NCBI RefSeq assembly: GCF_013359725.1
Contig: NZ_JABFMW010000024.1
Coordinates: forward strand, 1 to 64,000
Direction of reading: 5' to 3'
Source of the DNA: Pseudarthrobacter sp. C4D7
Lineage (GTDB): Bacteria; Actinomycetota; Actinomycetes; Actinomycetales; Micrococcaceae
Length of the DNA stretch: 64,000 nucleotides
This document shows, piece by piece, positions 1-8,041 of this stretch. Position numbers and translations under genes: made by a program. How positions within the stretch are numbered: position 1 is the stretch's first letter; each line of letters starts with the position of its first letter. Below the pieces are notes generated by a model. The model was given only the letters and a program-made list of their open reading frames with translations. It was not told the DNA's origin and searched no databases.

Positions 1-143
1 GTGGGGGAACTTCCCGGTGCGGTTGATGCGGGGGCGGAGGAAGATGCTGTTGGCGCGGAGGTGCCGTCAGGGGTGCTGCTGCAGCCGGAGATCAGCCCGG
101 TGCCAACTGCCATGACCACCGCGAGCATCCCAAATTTCCGCAT
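1..143 (-). CDS. Lipoprotein, N-terminal part only (cut by window edge)
   Basis: Read on the minus strand, an ATG at 143 follows an AGAGAGGTGG ribosome binding site. It opens a frame starting MRKFGMLAVVMAVGTG, with a hydrophobic stretch and a lipobox L-I-S-G-C at about residue 21. After the cysteine comes a Ser/Thr/Ala/Pro-rich linker, typical of actinobacterial lipoproteins before the folded domain. The frame stays open to base 1, so the mature domain lies outside the window and its function cannot be told. The basic start, hydrophobic core and lipobox support export and lipid anchoring. The next gene to the right (MarR) is on the same strand, 76 bases upstream. Confidence 0.72.
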   Translation of the reverse strand, partial: MRKFGMLAVVMAVGTGLISGCSSTPDGTSAPTASSSAPASTAPGSSP

Positions 144-219
144 CAGGCCACCTCTCTTCCGTCCAGTAAATTCTAGTCGCTCGGCTAACGCCGGCAGGTT
201 GCTGTTTGGCCGCAATCGC

Positions 220-696
220 TCACGGGGCGGTAGCAGCGATCAACCCCATCATGGAGGCGTGCAGCTCGGTGACCTGGTCCCGCGTCAACCCGAGCCGCTG
301 CATCATGGTCCCCGGCACTTGGAGCGCCTGCTCCCGGAGGGCGGCACCCCGGGGTGTCAGCTCGACGGCGAGTGCGCGTTCGTTTCCGTCCGCCCGGCGG
401 CGCGTGATGAGGTCCGCCGCTTCCAACCGGCGCAAAAGCGGGGAAATGGTGGCCGGCTCCTGGGCCAGGGCTTCGCTGATGTTCCGCACGGTGCGGGGAC
501 TCTCCTCCCAGAGGCAAAGCATCACCAGGTACTGCGGATGGGTGAGGTTGAGCTTCTCAAGGACGGGCTTGTAGGCGCCCACAACACTGCGCGCAGCCAC
601 CGTCAGCGCAAAGCAGAGCTGATGTTCCAGCAGCAGGTCTTCGTCAACTGCTGCTGCAGCCGTGTCCTGCGGGTTTGTCGCCGCTGTGGCGGTCAT
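220..696 (-). CDS. MarR-family regulator, OhrR-like
   Basis: A 158-residue winged-helix repressor. The start at 696 is preceded by GGAGG at good spacing; the longer upstream reading has no such site. The N-terminal part carries Q-L-C-F-A-L with Cys28, matching the peroxide-sensing cysteine region of OhrR proteins, followed by the family's T-H-P-Q-Y-L-V-M-L stretch. The recognition-helix region (EPATISPLLRRLEAADLI) and the wing with RRRADGNER are both present. OhrR proteins repress peroxide-resistance genes until their cysteine is oxidised. No ohr peroxidase gene is seen nearby, so the target may be the gene itself, the divergent small gene, or something elsewhere. A second cysteine (Cys61) is also present. 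The OhrR assignment rests on this motif and is less certain than MarR membership. Confidence 0.85.
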   Translation of the reverse strand: MTATAATNPQDTAAAAVDEDLLLEHQLCFALTVAARSVVGAYKPVLEKLNLTHPQYLVMLCLWEESPRTVRNISEALAQEPATISPLLRRLEAADLITRRRADGNERALAVELTPRGAALREQALQVPGTMMQRLGLTRDQVTELHASMMGLIAATAP

Positions 697-710
697 TGGT
701 CCTCCAATTG

Positions 711-731
711 TTAGTGCACTAATCATTAGTG
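711..731. promoter_or_regulatory. Two overlapping palindromes, probable MarR operator
   Basis: TTAGTGCACTAA (711-722) is a perfect 12-bp palindrome. It overlaps a second perfect inverted repeat, CACTAAT-C-ATTAGTG (717-731). They lie 15 bases upstream of the MarR start codon and before the divergent small gene. Position and symmetry fit autoregulation by a MarR dimer; binding itself is inferred. Confidence 0.6.
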
Positions 732-771
732 TACATTTATGGCAGGTTGAACAGTGAGTGGAAGGAACCCC

Positions 772-1014
772 ATGGGCAGGGACAAGTCCGCGGACAAGGG
801 CAACGCCTCCCAGCGCTTCATGCGCGCCACCGGAAAGTTGCGGGCCGTTTTCGGTCCCGCCAACCGCTCCGCGCTGGCCCACGACATGACGGAGGAGAAC
901 CGCCGCCTGCTGGCCCAGCGCCAGGCCGAAACCCAGCAGTGGGAAACCATCACCAGGCCGGACGGCAGCACGTACGTGGTGCCGCGGAACCCGGAAGACC
1001 GCTCCCTGCGTTAG
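772..1014 (+). CDS. Small conserved protein with LR-x-x-FGPA motif
   Basis: An 80-residue charged soluble protein of unknown function. The ATG at 772 has GGAAGGA just upstream, so it is preferred over the GTG at 754. It contains F-M-R-A-T-G-K-L-R-A-V-F-G-P-A-N-R near the N-terminus and W-E-T-I-T-R-P-D-G-S-T-Y-V-V-P-R near the end. The next gene (1132-1347) shows the same two blocks, so the two look like paralogues. No signal peptide or membrane segment is visible. It is divergent from the OhrR-like regulator across the palindromes, so it may be under that regulator's control. Confidence 0.7.
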   Translation: MGRDKSADKGNASQRFMRATGKLRAVFGPANRSALAHDMTEENRRLLAQRQAETQQWETITRPDGSTYVVPRNPEDRSLR

Positions 1015-1131
1015 CGATTCTCCCGCCTTTGGCCCGGAGCCTTTTTCGCGTCACAGGCATAAAATTGGGGCACTGGCCCCCGCCGGGGCCGGCATCACTT
1101 TCGCCCTAGGGACAGGAAGGGGGTGGAAACA

Positions 1132-1347
1132 GTGGCACATGTCCTCAACAGCTTCATGGGCCTGACTGAGAGGCTCCGCTTCTTGTTTGGTCCTGCCACC
1201 CGGCTGGACGCCGACGCGCCCGTGGTGCACAAACACGACGAATTCGAGCAGGCCTCCGAAGAGGACCTGTCGCACTTCGTAGTGGAGACCGACTCGACCG
1301 GCCACCACTACGCGGTACGCCGCGAAGACCTGGAACGCGAAGCCTGA
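1132..1347 (+). CDS. Small conserved protein, paralogue of the preceding gene
   Basis: A 71-residue acidic protein of unknown function. The GTG at 1132 lies a suitable distance after AGGAAGGGGG; a GTG at 1123 would overlap that site. It shares F-M-x-x-T-x-x-L-R-x-x-F-G-P-A-x-R with its neighbour. The C-terminal pattern T-x-x-x-G-x-x-Y-x-V-x-R-x-x-D is also shared. No membrane segment or cysteine is visible. It is transcribed toward lysC and ends just before a strong two-way terminator. Confidence 0.68.
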   Translation: MAHVLNSFMGLTERLRFLFGPATRLDADAPVVHKHDEFEQASEEDLSHFVVETDSTGHHYAVRREDLEREA

Positions 1348-1373
1348 CTTTCCCTGGGTGCTTCCAGAGACGG

Positions 1374-1421
1374 AAAAGCCGGGCCGCCTTCTCCTTTTGA
1401 GGAGAGGGCAGCCCGGCTTTT
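1374..1421. terminator. Bidirectional terminator between small gene and lysC
   Basis: Bases 1374-1394 and 1401-1421 form a stem of about 21 pairs with one mismatch and one G-T pair around a TTTTGA loop. The left arm starts with AAAA and the right arm ends with TTTT, so the hairpin can terminate transcription from both converging genes. Confidence 0.8.
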
Positions 1422-1487
1422 CGTTTGCGCCTAGCGGCCTCCTTTTGAGGAGAGGGCAGCCCGGCTTTTCGTTTGCGCCTAGCGGCC
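1391..1487. repeat. 48-bp tandem duplication of terminator right half and lysC end
   Basis: Bases 1391-1439 recur identically as 1439-1487 (period 48). The duplicated unit holds the terminator loop, its right arm and T-tract, and the last two codons plus stop of lysC. Only one left arm exists, so it can pair with either right arm. The bases flanking both copies differ, which fixes the ends. Confidence 0.9.
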
Positions 1488-1997
1488 GGTGCCGCCGTAA
1501 ACCGTGGCTTCGCTTTCGGTGTCGAGCCCGAACGCGTTGTGGATGACGCGCACAGCCTCGTCCAACAGGTCAGCGTGCGTGACCACCGAGATACGGATTT
1601 CCGAGGTGGAGATCATGTTGATGTTGATCCCGGCGTCGGACAGGGCCTTGAAGAACGTGGCCGAAACTCCGGGGTGCGACCGCATACCGGCGCCGATCAG
1701 CGACAACTTGCCGATCTGCTCGTTGTATTCGATGGCCTCGAAGCCGATCTGGTCCTGCGCGGCGTGGAGGGCGGCCAGGGCATCGGCACCCTCGACGATG
1801 GGCAGGGTGAAGGAGATGTCGGTCTTGCCCGTGCCGTGGGTGGAGACGTTCTGGACGATCATGTCGATGTTCGAGTGCGCGTCGGCGATCACCTGGAAGA
1901 TCGCGGCGGCCTTGCCGGGGATGTCGGGGACGCCGACCACGGTGACTTTCGCTTCGGAACGGTCATGCGCAACGCCGGAGATGATTGGCTGCTCCAA
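1479..1997 (-). other. Possible internal start for aspartokinase beta subunit
   Basis: Within lysC, in the same frame, a TTG codon at 1997 sits 5 bases after AGAGGGAG. Starting there gives 172 residues beginning (M)[17 protein letters not shown], the two ACT domains alone. In Corynebacterium glutamicum the separate beta subunit is also about 172 residues and starts at the corresponding place (from memory of the family). The position and binding site are seen; use of the start is inferred. Confidence 0.5.
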
Positions 1998-2837
1998 GGC
2001 AACTCCCTCTTGTGTGGTGATCTTGTCGTCGGCGCTGGGGATGACCCAGGTACCTTCGTGCTGGCTGAATGAGGACCGGACGTGGAGCGGGACGCCGAAC
2101 CGGCGGGCGTATTCCACGCAGCGCAAGTGGAGGATTTTGGCGCCGGAAGCCGCGAGTTCCAGCATCTCCTCGCTGGAGATCGTGTCGATCTTCTGAGCTG
2201 ACGGGACAACGCGCGGATCCGCGGTGAAAATGCCGTCCACGTCGGTGTAGATCTCGCAGACGTCCGCTTCGAGCGCTGCCGCCAGTGCCACGGCCGTGGT
2301 GTCGGACCCGCCGCGGCCCAGCGTGGTGATTTCATTGGTGGCCCGGCTCATGCCCTGGAAGCCTGCCACGATGGCGATGTTGCCCTTGTCCAGGGCAGTG
2401 CGGATGCGGTGCGGGTCGACGTCGATGATCCGGGCCTTGCCGTGGATGCCGTCGGTAATCATGCCGGCCTGGGAACCGGTGAAGGACTGGGCGGAGGCGC
2501 CGAGCTTGTTGATGGCCATGGCCAGCAACGCCATGGAAATACGCTCACCGGCGGACAGGAGCATGTCCATTTCACGGGCGGGGGCCGAATCGGTCACCTG
2601 CGCCGCCAGGTCCAGGAGTTCGTCCGTGGTGTCGCCCATGGCAGAGACCACCACCACTACCTCGTTGCCGGCCTGCTGTGCATCCACGACGCGCTTTGCA
2701 ACGCGCTTGATGCCGTCAGCGTCCGCAACGGAGGAGCCGCCGAACTTCTGCACGATGAGCTGTTTGGTCACCGCGCCGGAGGCGGGTGCCGCCAGCGGCT
2801 GTGTTGCGTTGTGCACTTCGGTGGTGGGCGTACTCAT
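1479..2837 (-). CDS. lysC: Aspartate kinase (LysC)
   Basis: Phosphorylates aspartate, the first step toward lysine, threonine, methionine and diaminopimelate. The 452-residue protein has the kinase signature K-F-G-G-S-S-V at residues 31-37. Two C-terminal ACT domains follow (E-A-K-V-T-V-V-G-V and K-L-S-L-I-G-A-G-M), which bind feedback inhibitors in this family. The ATG at 2837 is preceded by GAAGG. It adds about 22 residues ahead of the usual family start, where a GTG lacks a clear binding site. An internal start at 1997 may make a separate regulatory beta subunit. No asd gene follows in this window; the gene ends at the duplicated terminator. recR lies 238 bases upstream on the same strand. 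Confidence 0.96.
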   Translation of the reverse strand: MSTPTTEVHNATQPLAAPASGAVTKQLIVQKFGGSSVADADGIKRVAKRVVDAQQAGNEVVVVVSAMGDTTDELLDLAAQVTDSAPAREMDMLLSAGERISMALLAMAINKLGASAQSFTGSQAGMITDGIHGKARIIDVDPHRIRTALDKGNIAIVAGFQGMSRATNEITTLGRGGSDTTAVALAAALEADVCEIYTDVDGIFTADPRVVPSAQKIDTISSEEMLELAASGAKILHLRCVEYARRFGVPLHVRSSFSQHEGTWVIPSADDKITTQEGVALEQPIISGVAHDRSEAKVTVVGVPDIPGKAAAIFQVIADAHSNIDMIVQNVSTHGTGKTDISFTLPIVEGADALAALHAAQDQIGFEAIEYNEQIGKLSLIGAGMRSHPGVSATFFKALSDAGININMISTSEIRISVVTHADLLDEAVRVIHNAFGLDTESEATVYGGTGR

Positions 2838-3075
2838 GCGCGTACCTTCATCGGATCAATTGGAGTTCTGGAGGCCAGGCAGCCTGACGCTGGACGGCGC
2901 GGCAATCCTTGGGACAGTTTATCGCCGCGCCCGGAGGGACGTTGAATTGTGACCACATACCGGCCATGAAACGCGGTGCCGCCTGCAGCGGCACTGCCCG
3001 CGGACCCAACGCCGGGCGAGGCGGCCGCGGTTTGAGCCGGGAGTGGCGCACGACGGCGGGAGGCCACCGGGTGCC

Positions 3076-3675
3076 TTAGCTCAGGGCGTTCCGGCGGCCC
3101 TCGAAAGCACGGCCCAATGTGACTTCATCGGCATACTCCAGGTCGCCGCCCACCGGGAGGCCCGAGGCCAGCCGGGTGACGGCGATGCCGATCGTCTTCA
3201 GCATCCGGGCCAGGTAGGTGGCCGTTGCCTCACCCTCCAGGTTGGGGTCGGTGGCGATGATGACTTCCTGGATCTCGCCGTCGTTGAGCCGGGTAAGCAG
3301 CTCGCGGATCCTCAGCTGTTCCGGTCCCACGCCGGCGATGGGGTTGATGGCCCCTCCCAGCACGTGGTACCGGCCGCGGAACGAACGGGTGCGCTCCACA
3401 GCCAACACGTCCTTTGACTCCTCGACAACGCAGATGACGGCGGGGTCGCGGCGCGGGTCGCGGCAGATGTTGCACAGCTCCTGCTCCGTGACGTTGCCGC
3501 AGACAGTACAGAACTTCACCCGTTCCTTGACGGTGGTGATGGCTTCAACCAGCCGCTTCATGTCCTGGGGATCGGCCTCAAGGATGTGGAACGCCAACCG
3601 CTGTGCGGACTTTGGCCCCACGCCCGGAAGGCGTCCAAGCTCATCGATCAGCTCCTGGACAGCACCTTCGTACAC
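3076..3675 (-). CDS. recR: Recombination protein RecR
   Basis: Recombination mediator that acts with RecF and RecO to load RecA at gaps. The 199-residue length is normal. It begins [13 protein letters not shown] with the helix-hairpin-helix [11 protein letters not shown] near residue 20. A four-cysteine zinc finger (C-T-V-C ... C-N-I-C) follows around residues 55-72, then the Toprim region. The start is a GTG at 3675 after GAGGGAAAC. It lies downstream of dnaX, the usual bacterial order, but the small gene ybaB that often sits between them is absent: only about 75 bases separate the two. Confidence 0.97.
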   Translation of the reverse strand: MYEGAVQELIDELGRLPGVGPKSAQRLAFHILEADPQDMKRLVEAITTVKERVKFCTVCGNVTEQELCNICRDPRRDPAVICVVEESKDVLAVERTRSFRGRYHVLGGAINPIAGVGPEQLRIRELLTRLNDGEIQEVIIATDPNLEGEATATYLARMLKTIGIAVTRLASGLPVGGDLEYADEVTLGRAFEGRRNALS

Positions 3676-3750
3676 GTTTCCCTCTTTAGCTTGGTGTGGA
3701 TAGCGGATGGATCAGTCAGTGTGCACTGCCCCGGCGGCAGTTCCCGGCCC

Positions 3751-6700
3751 TCAGTAGCGTGGCGGAACGGGGCTGCCGTCCAGGGACCGCTCCTCGATCA
3801 GTTTCCCGCCCAAGATGCGTTCAACGGCTGCCCGGCCGAACACGCCGGATTCCTCGATGGTTTCGTCATCGGCGCTTGGTATGTCCTGCACATAGGCGCT
3901 CGGGGCGGCGGCAGCCCTGGCCGGCGCCTTGGCGCGTCCAGCCTCGGCCTCGGGGCTGTTGGACAACCGCTGGTAAAGGCTTTGCCGCGTTTCCGTCCGT
4001 CCGGGAGCCTGCGCAGCGGCCGGCGCAGCACTTCCGGGCTGGGGCCGGGCAGGTGCAGCCGGCGCCTGCGTAACGGACGCATGCATACCGGCGGTCTGCG
4101 TCGGGGCCTGGGCCGTGGGGGCCGGTGCAGAAGCGTGTGCCCCCGGAGCGGGCGACACCGACGCCTGTGCCGCCGCCGCTTGGGCGACAGCACCGTGTGC
4201 GGAGGCGCCGGGGGCGGTGGCAGCCATGGCAAATTCCCGTACCAGGGCGTGCCCGGGGGATGCCTGGTCAGTTCCCGAATCGGAGGCCACCTGCCCGGGG
4301 CTGGAAGCCGCGGCGGGGCCCCAGTCCGGGCCTGCGGCACCGCCACCGGGCGACGGTGGAGTTGCCGGGATGGACGGCGGTACCTGCGCTGTCGCGGGGG
4401 CGTAATGGGGGACGTCGGCAGACGCGCCGATGTTCTCCTTGCCGGAATCCGGCGCTGGCCGGGCGCCCACGTTGCTCTTGTCCCCCAGGACCCAGATGCC
4501 TGGTGCCTGTTCCACTGCCCGGGTCCACGGATCGTGCGCGGCATCAGCCGGTTGGGCCGTGGACGCGGCAGGGACAGCGGAGTCCGGGCCGCCGGGGGCA
4601 GTCCTTTCCGGGCGTGCAGTGTCACCAGGGTTGCTGCTGCCACCTGGTTGGCGGCTGCCCGCGGAAGGGGATGCTGGTGCTGTCCGGCTGCCGGAACGAG
4701 CCGAGGGCTCCCAGTCCATGGGGGGCTCTTCGTCCAGCGGGGGAGCGTCCTCATCGCGCGGCGGACCCCAGTCGTCATCCGAGTAGGAGTAGTCACCTCC
4801 CGCGGAAGGGTACGCGGGCTGGGCGTCGACTGTGCGTGCGGTGCCGGCTGCGGGGCGTTCGGCGGCCGATGAAGGTGCCGGAGACGGTGCACGCCGATTC
4901 ACGACAGCGGCAGGAACCGCGGCAGGAGCCGGTTTCTCGGGTGCTTGCGAGCCAGCGGATACCACCGAGCCTGTGGAGCCCGCATCCTTCGGCGTCCCTG
5001 GGGCTGCCGCGGCTGCGGGGATCTGCACCTGTGGGTCCGCTTGGGCGAGGGTAGGGGTGGGGGCAGGGGCAAGCCCCCACGCAACGTCAGCTGAGGTGGC
5101 CGGAACCACCGGGCTGGCGGGAACTTTTGGGTTTGGCTCAGAGCTCGTTTGGCTGGCTCCGCCGGCACCTGCCTGGGTGCCGCTGCCGGCAACCGCCTGG
5201 ATCTGGCAGTCAATGCCCACGGTTTTGTTGATTGCCTGGCGCAGGTTGTCCGAATGGTCTGCCCTGCCGAAGGCGCCGGCCAGCCCGGAGGTGCTAAAGG
5301 ACAGGGTGAGGACAGAGCCGTCGAATGCCTGAACCTGCGCATTGGGTTCCACAAGGGCCCAGGTGCTGCGCTTGATCTTGGAAAGTGCCTGCAGGACATC
5401 TGGCCAGGCCCTGCGGAGGACCTCCACGTCGCCCATGGCCGGGGGAGTGGCTGGGGCAGAAGCGCCAGGTGCGCCGTGGTGTGCCGCAGGGCCCTGGGCC
5501 GCGGGGCCCCGCGGTCCTGGTACCGGCTGGTGCGGCGCCTGGGGGCCGGGACCGTTGCCTTCGGGGGCCTGGTTTCCCGGCGCGTGGATTCGCTGCTCCG
5601 GTTGGCCCGGCGCTTGGCCTGCCTGCCCTGGGTTTCCGGCCGCTGCGCCCTGGCCCTGTGGCCTGTCCTGGTGGCGAGCTGCCGCATCCTGGCCGCTAAC
5701 CTGCCGATCTGGGTGCGCGTGCGGGGCTGCGGCACCGTGCTCCTGTGGCCTGGGAGTGGCTTCTGCCGTCTGCGTTGGGGGCATCTGCGTTGGGGACGTC
5801 TGAGCTGGGGGCATCTGCGCTGCGGGGGTCTGCGGCGCGGAAGGGCCCCGCTGGGCGGTGACGGTTTCCGCGCCGGCGGAGCCTTGCGGGCCCTCCGGTG
5901 TCCGAGGCCGGCCCGGTTCGTCGACAGGCCAGTCGCTGGTGCTGACACGCGGTGGCGTGAGGGGGCTGCGGGTGCCGTCGGAGGGGGCAGAAACCCGCCC
6001 GTCCCCGGGTCCGGAAACAGCGGGGCCGGAACCACCGGGTGCCGAACCAGCGGGAACAGCCGATCCGGCCTGCGAGGGTGCTGCCGGGATCGACGGTGCC
6101 TCTGTTGAGGCGCCCTGGGCCGGAGCGTTCTGTGCAGGACCGGGCAGTGCCGGAGCGCCGACGTCGTTCCCTGCATAATTCAGGCGCCGTTCCACCCGGT
6201 CGATCCGGGCTGCCATGCCGCGCTCGTTCTGTTCGGAGCTTGGCAGCAGGATGCGCGCGCAGAGCAGTTCAAGGTGCAGCCGCGGGGATGTGGCGCCGGT
6301 CATTTCGGTGAGGGCCGTGTTGGTGACATCGGCAGCGCGGGAAAGCTCTGCTGCACCGAGGTTGTGTGCCTGGTTCTGCAGGCGGGCGATCTGGTCTGCC
6401 GGCATTCCGCGCAGGATGATGTGGGCGCTCTCCGGCATCGCCTGCACGATGATGAGGTCGCGGAAACGCTCCAGCAGGTCCTCCACGAACCTGCGGGGAT
6501 CATGGCCGGTTTGGATGACACGGTCCACGGCGCGGAAGACGGTGGCGGCGTCGGAGGCAGCCACGGCCTCCACGACGTCGTCCAGCAGCGAGGCATGCGT
6601 GTAGCCGAGCAGGGCCACGGCGAGCTCGTAGTCCAGTCCGTTGGGCCCGGCGCCTGCCATGAGCTGGTCCAGGACGGAGAGGGAGTCGCGGACGGAGCCG

Positions 6701-7341
6701 CCGCCGGCACGGATGACCAGCGACAGGACTCCGGGGGCCACCGGGACGTTCTCCTGACGGCAGAGGAGCTCCAGGTAAGCCATAAGGGGCTCCGGGGGCA
6801 CCAGCCGGAACGGGTAGTGGTGGGTCCGGGAACGGATGGTTCCAATGACCTTGTCCGGCTCCGTGGTGGCGAAGATGAACTTGATGTGTTCCGGCGGCTC
6901 TTCCACGATCTTGAGCAGGGCATTGAACCCTGCGGACGTAACCATGTGGGCTTCGTCGATGATGAAAATCTTGTAGCGGTCCCGCACCGGGGCGTAGGTG
7001 GCGCGCTCGCGGAGGTCCCGGGCATCGTCGACGCCGCCATGGCTGGCGGCGTCGATTTCGATCACATCGAGGGAACCTGAGCCGCCGCGGGCCAGTTCGA
7101 CACAGCTTGGGCACACGCCGCAAGGGGTGTCCGTGGGGCCTTCAGCACAGTTCAGGCAACGGGCCAGGATGCGGGCTGATGTGGTTTTGCCACAGCCCCT
7201 GGGGCCGGAGAAAAGGTAGGCGTGGTTGACGCGGTTTTTACGCAAAGCCGTCATCAGCGGCTCGGTGACATGCTCCTGCCCGATAACGTCCGCGAACGAG
7301 TCTGGACGGTATCTGCGGTACAGGGCGGTAGTAACTGTCAC
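3751..7341 (-). CDS. dnaX: DNA polymerase III subunit gamma/tau
   Basis: Clamp-loader ATPase of the replicative polymerase. The N-terminal 370 residues are conserved: Y-R-R-Y-R-P start, Walker A G-P-R-G-C-G-K-T-T, a four-cysteine zinc module (C-L-N-C ... C-G-V-C-P-S-C) and Walker B I-I-D-E-A-H. The rest is unusual: at 1196 residues it is nearly twice the E. coli length. Two long Pro/Ala/Gln/Gly-rich segments flank a folded block near W-P-D-V-L-Q-A-L-S-K-I-K, and the C-terminus is acidic and conserved-looking. Long tails of this kind are common in Micrococcales. The start chosen is the GTG encoding V-T-V-T-T-A-L-Y; an ATG 33 bases upstream is the alternative. The SRP RNA gene lies directly upstream, as in many Gram-positives. 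Confidence 0.95.
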   Translation of the reverse strand: MTVTTALYRRYRPDSFADVIGQEHVTEPLMTALRKNRVNHAYLFSGPRGCGKTTSARILARCLNCAEGPTDTPCGVCPSCVELARGGSGSLDVIEIDAASHGGVDDARDLRERATYAPVRDRYKIFIIDEAHMVTSAGFNALLKIVEEPPEHIKFIFATTEPDKVIGTIRSRTHHYPFRLVPPEPLMAYLELLCRQENVPVAPGVLSLVIRAGGGSVRDSLSVLDQLMAGAGPNGLDYELAVALLGYTHASLLDDVVEAVAASDAATVFRAVDRVIQTGHDPRRFVEDLLERFRDLIIVQAMPESAHIILRGMPADQIARLQNQAHNLGAAELSRAADVTNTALTEMTGATSPRLHLELLCARILLPSSEQNERGMAARIDRVERRLNYAGNDVGAPALPGPAQNAPAQGASTEAPSIPAAPSQAGSAVPAGSAPGGSGPAVSGPGDGRVSAPSDGTRSPLTPPRVSTSDWPVDEPGRPRTPEGPQGSAGAETVTAQRGPSAPQTPAAQMPPAQTSPTQMPPTQTAEATPRPQEHGAAAPHAHPDRQVSGQDAAARHQDRPQGQGAAAGNPGQAGQAPGQPEQRIHAPGNQAPEGNGPGPQAPHQPVPGPRGPAAQGPAAHHGAPGASAPATPPAMGDVEVLRRAWPDVLQALSKIKRSTWALVEPNAQVQAFDGSVLTLSFSTSGLAGAFGRADHSDNLRQAINKTVGIDCQIQAVAGSGTQAGAGGASQTSSEPNPKVPASPVVPATSADVAWGLAPAPTPTLAQADPQVQIPAAAAAPGTPKDAGSTGSVVSAGSQAPEKPAPAAVPAAVVNRRAPSPAPSSAAERPAAGTARTVDAQPAYPSAGGDYSYSDDDWGPPRDEDAPPLDEEPPMDWEPSARSGSRTAPASPSAGSRQPGGSSNPGDTARPERTAPGGPDSAVPAASTAQPADAAHDPWTRAVEQAPGIWVLGDKSNVGARPAPDSGKENIGASADVPHYAPATAQVPPSIPATPPSPGGGAAGPDWGPAAASSPGQVASDSGTDQASPGHALVREFAMAATAPGASAHGAVAQAAAAQASVSPAPGAHASAPAPTAQAPTQTAGMHASVTQAPAAPARPQPGSAAPAAAQAPGRTETRQSLYQRLSNSPEAEAGRAKAPARAAAAPSAYVQDIPSADDETIEESGVFGRAAVERILGGKLIEERSLDGSPVPPRY

Positions 7342-7398
7342 AGAGAAAACCCTACCAATCCGGGCTGACATCATGCCGCCCTGTGGGGGAATAGTAAA

Positions 7399-7486
7399 GA
7401 CCCCCCATGCACCCGCCAGAGCCCGTCTACCCTTGCTACCTTCCGGTCCTGGGGGAGTTCAACAGGATGACGCCACATGAGGGGCC
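7399..7486 (-). ncRNA. ffs: Signal recognition particle RNA, small bacterial type
   Basis: Read on the minus strand, the hairpin core CAGGACCGGAAGGTAGCA matches the SRP RNA domain IV consensus bound by Ffh. The ends pair over 12 positions (GGCCCCTCATGT with GCATGGGGGGTC, including G-U pairs), which sets the approximate limits. It sits 58 bases upstream of dnaX, a common place for ffs. Exact ends may differ by a few bases. Confidence 0.92.
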
Positions 7487-7819
7487 GTCAGATACTTTAC
7501 CCGATCATCCGGCCCGACTCGAATCGGTCAGCGGCGGCGCGACCGGACGGGCATTCGTGTCCCAGCCGCCTTGGCTGGGGCGGGTATGCGGTTTTCCATT
7601 GCTTATCTCTGCCACACCCGGGATCATGGTTATGTACACCGATTGGGGCAATCTCAAGGTTGTGAGCTGCGTGGCCTGGCTTCACGGGTGGACCCGGCAG
7701 CTCAACGGTGAACAGGGAATGGGCGCATTGGGGGCGTCCATTTTCAAGTTAAAAGGGTCCCGGACGCCTGCGTCCCCTCACCGATCCACCAGGCGAAATA
7801 CGGTCACCGGATGGCCCAA
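7487..7819. other. Non-coding stretch between ffs and the tRNA-Ser promoter
   Basis: About 330 bases with no convincing gene. Open frames here lack ribosome binding sites and family resemblance. The part next to ffs should hold its promoter (TAAAGT on the minus strand, 7 bases before the RNA start, is a possible -10), but no clear -35 is seen. Confidence 0.5.
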
Positions 7820-7849
7820 TTGGGCGATGCGGAAAACTTCAGGTAATCT
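7820..7849 (+). promoter_or_regulatory. Probable housekeeping promoter of tRNA-Ser
   Basis: TTGGGC (7820-7825) and TAATCT (7844-7849) are separated by 18 bases and lie 28 bases before the tRNA. They resemble -35 and -10 boxes of the main sigma factor. Confidence 0.6.
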
Positions 7850-7877
7850 AGTACCTGCTTTTGATTCAGAAGCAGAT

Positions 7878-7962
7878 GGAGAATTCGCCTAGCGGCCTAT
7901 GGCGCACGCCTGGAACGCGTGTTGGGTTAACGCCCTCGGGGGTTCAAATCCCCCATTCTCCG
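7878..7962 (+). tRNA. tRNA-Ser (anticodon GGA)
   Basis: An 85-base class II tRNA. The acceptor stem pairs GGAGAAT with ATTCTCC. The anticodon stem-loop is CACGC-CTGGAAC-GCGTG, with GGA at positions 34-36. It has a long variable arm as in serine tRNAs, and the T-loop GGTTCAAATCC is standard. The discriminator base is G and CCA is not encoded. It reads UCC/UCU. Confidence 0.97.
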
Positions 7963-7971
7963 CCGGTCAAG

Positions 7972-8005
7972 AACCCGGCCCCGCATACCGCGGGGCCGGG
8001 TTTTT
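7972..8005 (+). terminator. Rho-independent terminator after tRNA-Ser
   Basis: AACCCGGCCCCGC (7972-7984) pairs with GCGGGGCCGGGTT (7990-8002) around a 5-base loop and runs into a T-tract, 9 bases after the tRNA. Confidence 0.93.
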
Positions 8006-8041
8006 GCTTTTTCGCCGCCGTCACGTTCCCTTCACTGCTGG

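Noticed and set aside
5400..6200. Programmed frameshift in dnaX as in E. coli
   Set aside because: No A-AAA-AAG-type slippery run is visible, and gamma/tau is one long frame.
7407..7892. 161-codon frame running from ffs into the tRNA gene
   Set aside because: It overlaps two RNA genes and a promoter and has no ribosome site or family resemblance.
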